In this document: one piece after another, positions 5,615-7,100 of the stretch
Layout: the number at the start of each line of letters is the position of its first letter
Numbering within the stretch: position 1 is the stretch's first letter
From: an uncultured Cocleimonas sp.
GTDB taxonomy: Bacteria; Pseudomonadota; Gammaproteobacteria; Thiotrichales; Thiotrichaceae
Length of the DNA stretch: 7,100 nt
Direction of reading: 5' to 3'
Assembly (NCBI GenBank): GCA_938041705.1
Contig: CALISP010000295.1
Span: 1-7,100, forward strand
Position numbers and translations under genes: made by a program
The notes under the pieces: model-generated
The model's database searches: none
Told to the model about the DNA's origin: nothing
What the model saw: the letters and a program-made list of their open reading frames with translations, nothing else

Positions 5615-7100
<1,486 letters not shown>

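Overview
The window looks like chromosomal DNA from an AT-rich gammaproteobacterium, probably marine or aquatic. The clearest evidence is a fadB-fadA fatty-acid oxidation pair joined by an ATGA overlap, with FadA closely resembling the Enterobacterales/Pseudomonas type, together with a Na+-dependent solute symporter. The genus cannot be fixed from sequence alone. Codon use and base composition look even across the window by eye, and I see no mobile element, phage gene, tRNA, rRNA or CRISPR array.

Layout, left to right. (1) 1-913, minus strand: the first 304 residues of a PLP-dependent threonine aldolase; its C-terminus lies beyond the left edge. (2) 914-1155: divergent intergenic region with a candidate promoter for the next gene. 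(3) 1156-2136, plus strand: an NmrA-like NAD(P)-binding protein of the atypical SDR class, ending at a strong two-way terminator (2173-2212). (4) 2221-4482, minus strand: a probable two-gene operon. A sodium:solute symporter (SSS/SLC5 family) comes first, then 33 bp later an unusual calcineurin-fold metallophosphoesterase. (5) 4483-4766: a divergent regulatory region with a partial copy of the terminator-like repeat and, next to the following gene, two copies of a 12-bp palindrome placed around a good sigma70-type promoter. (6) 4767-5542, plus strand: an ArsR-type repressor and an AHSA1/SRPBCC ligand-binding protein, a common pair, closed by a second two-way terminator (5549-5591). (7) 5615-7100, minus strand: fadA complete and the last 98 codons of fadB, the two subunits of the beta-oxidation complex.

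Most of this is ordinary metabolism. Two points merit a second look. The phosphoesterase has lost, by alignment, every residue that would serve only the first metal of the usual two-metal centre (Asp and His of motif I, second His of motif V), while keeping the four ligands of the second metal. It also carries eight cysteines, all in its first 99 residues, and is paired with a transporter of unknown substrate. The second point is the ArsR operator pair, a clear case of likely autoregulation by a repressor that has no cysteine and so no classical metal-sensing site. I found no convincing evidence for a wholly new multi-gene system.
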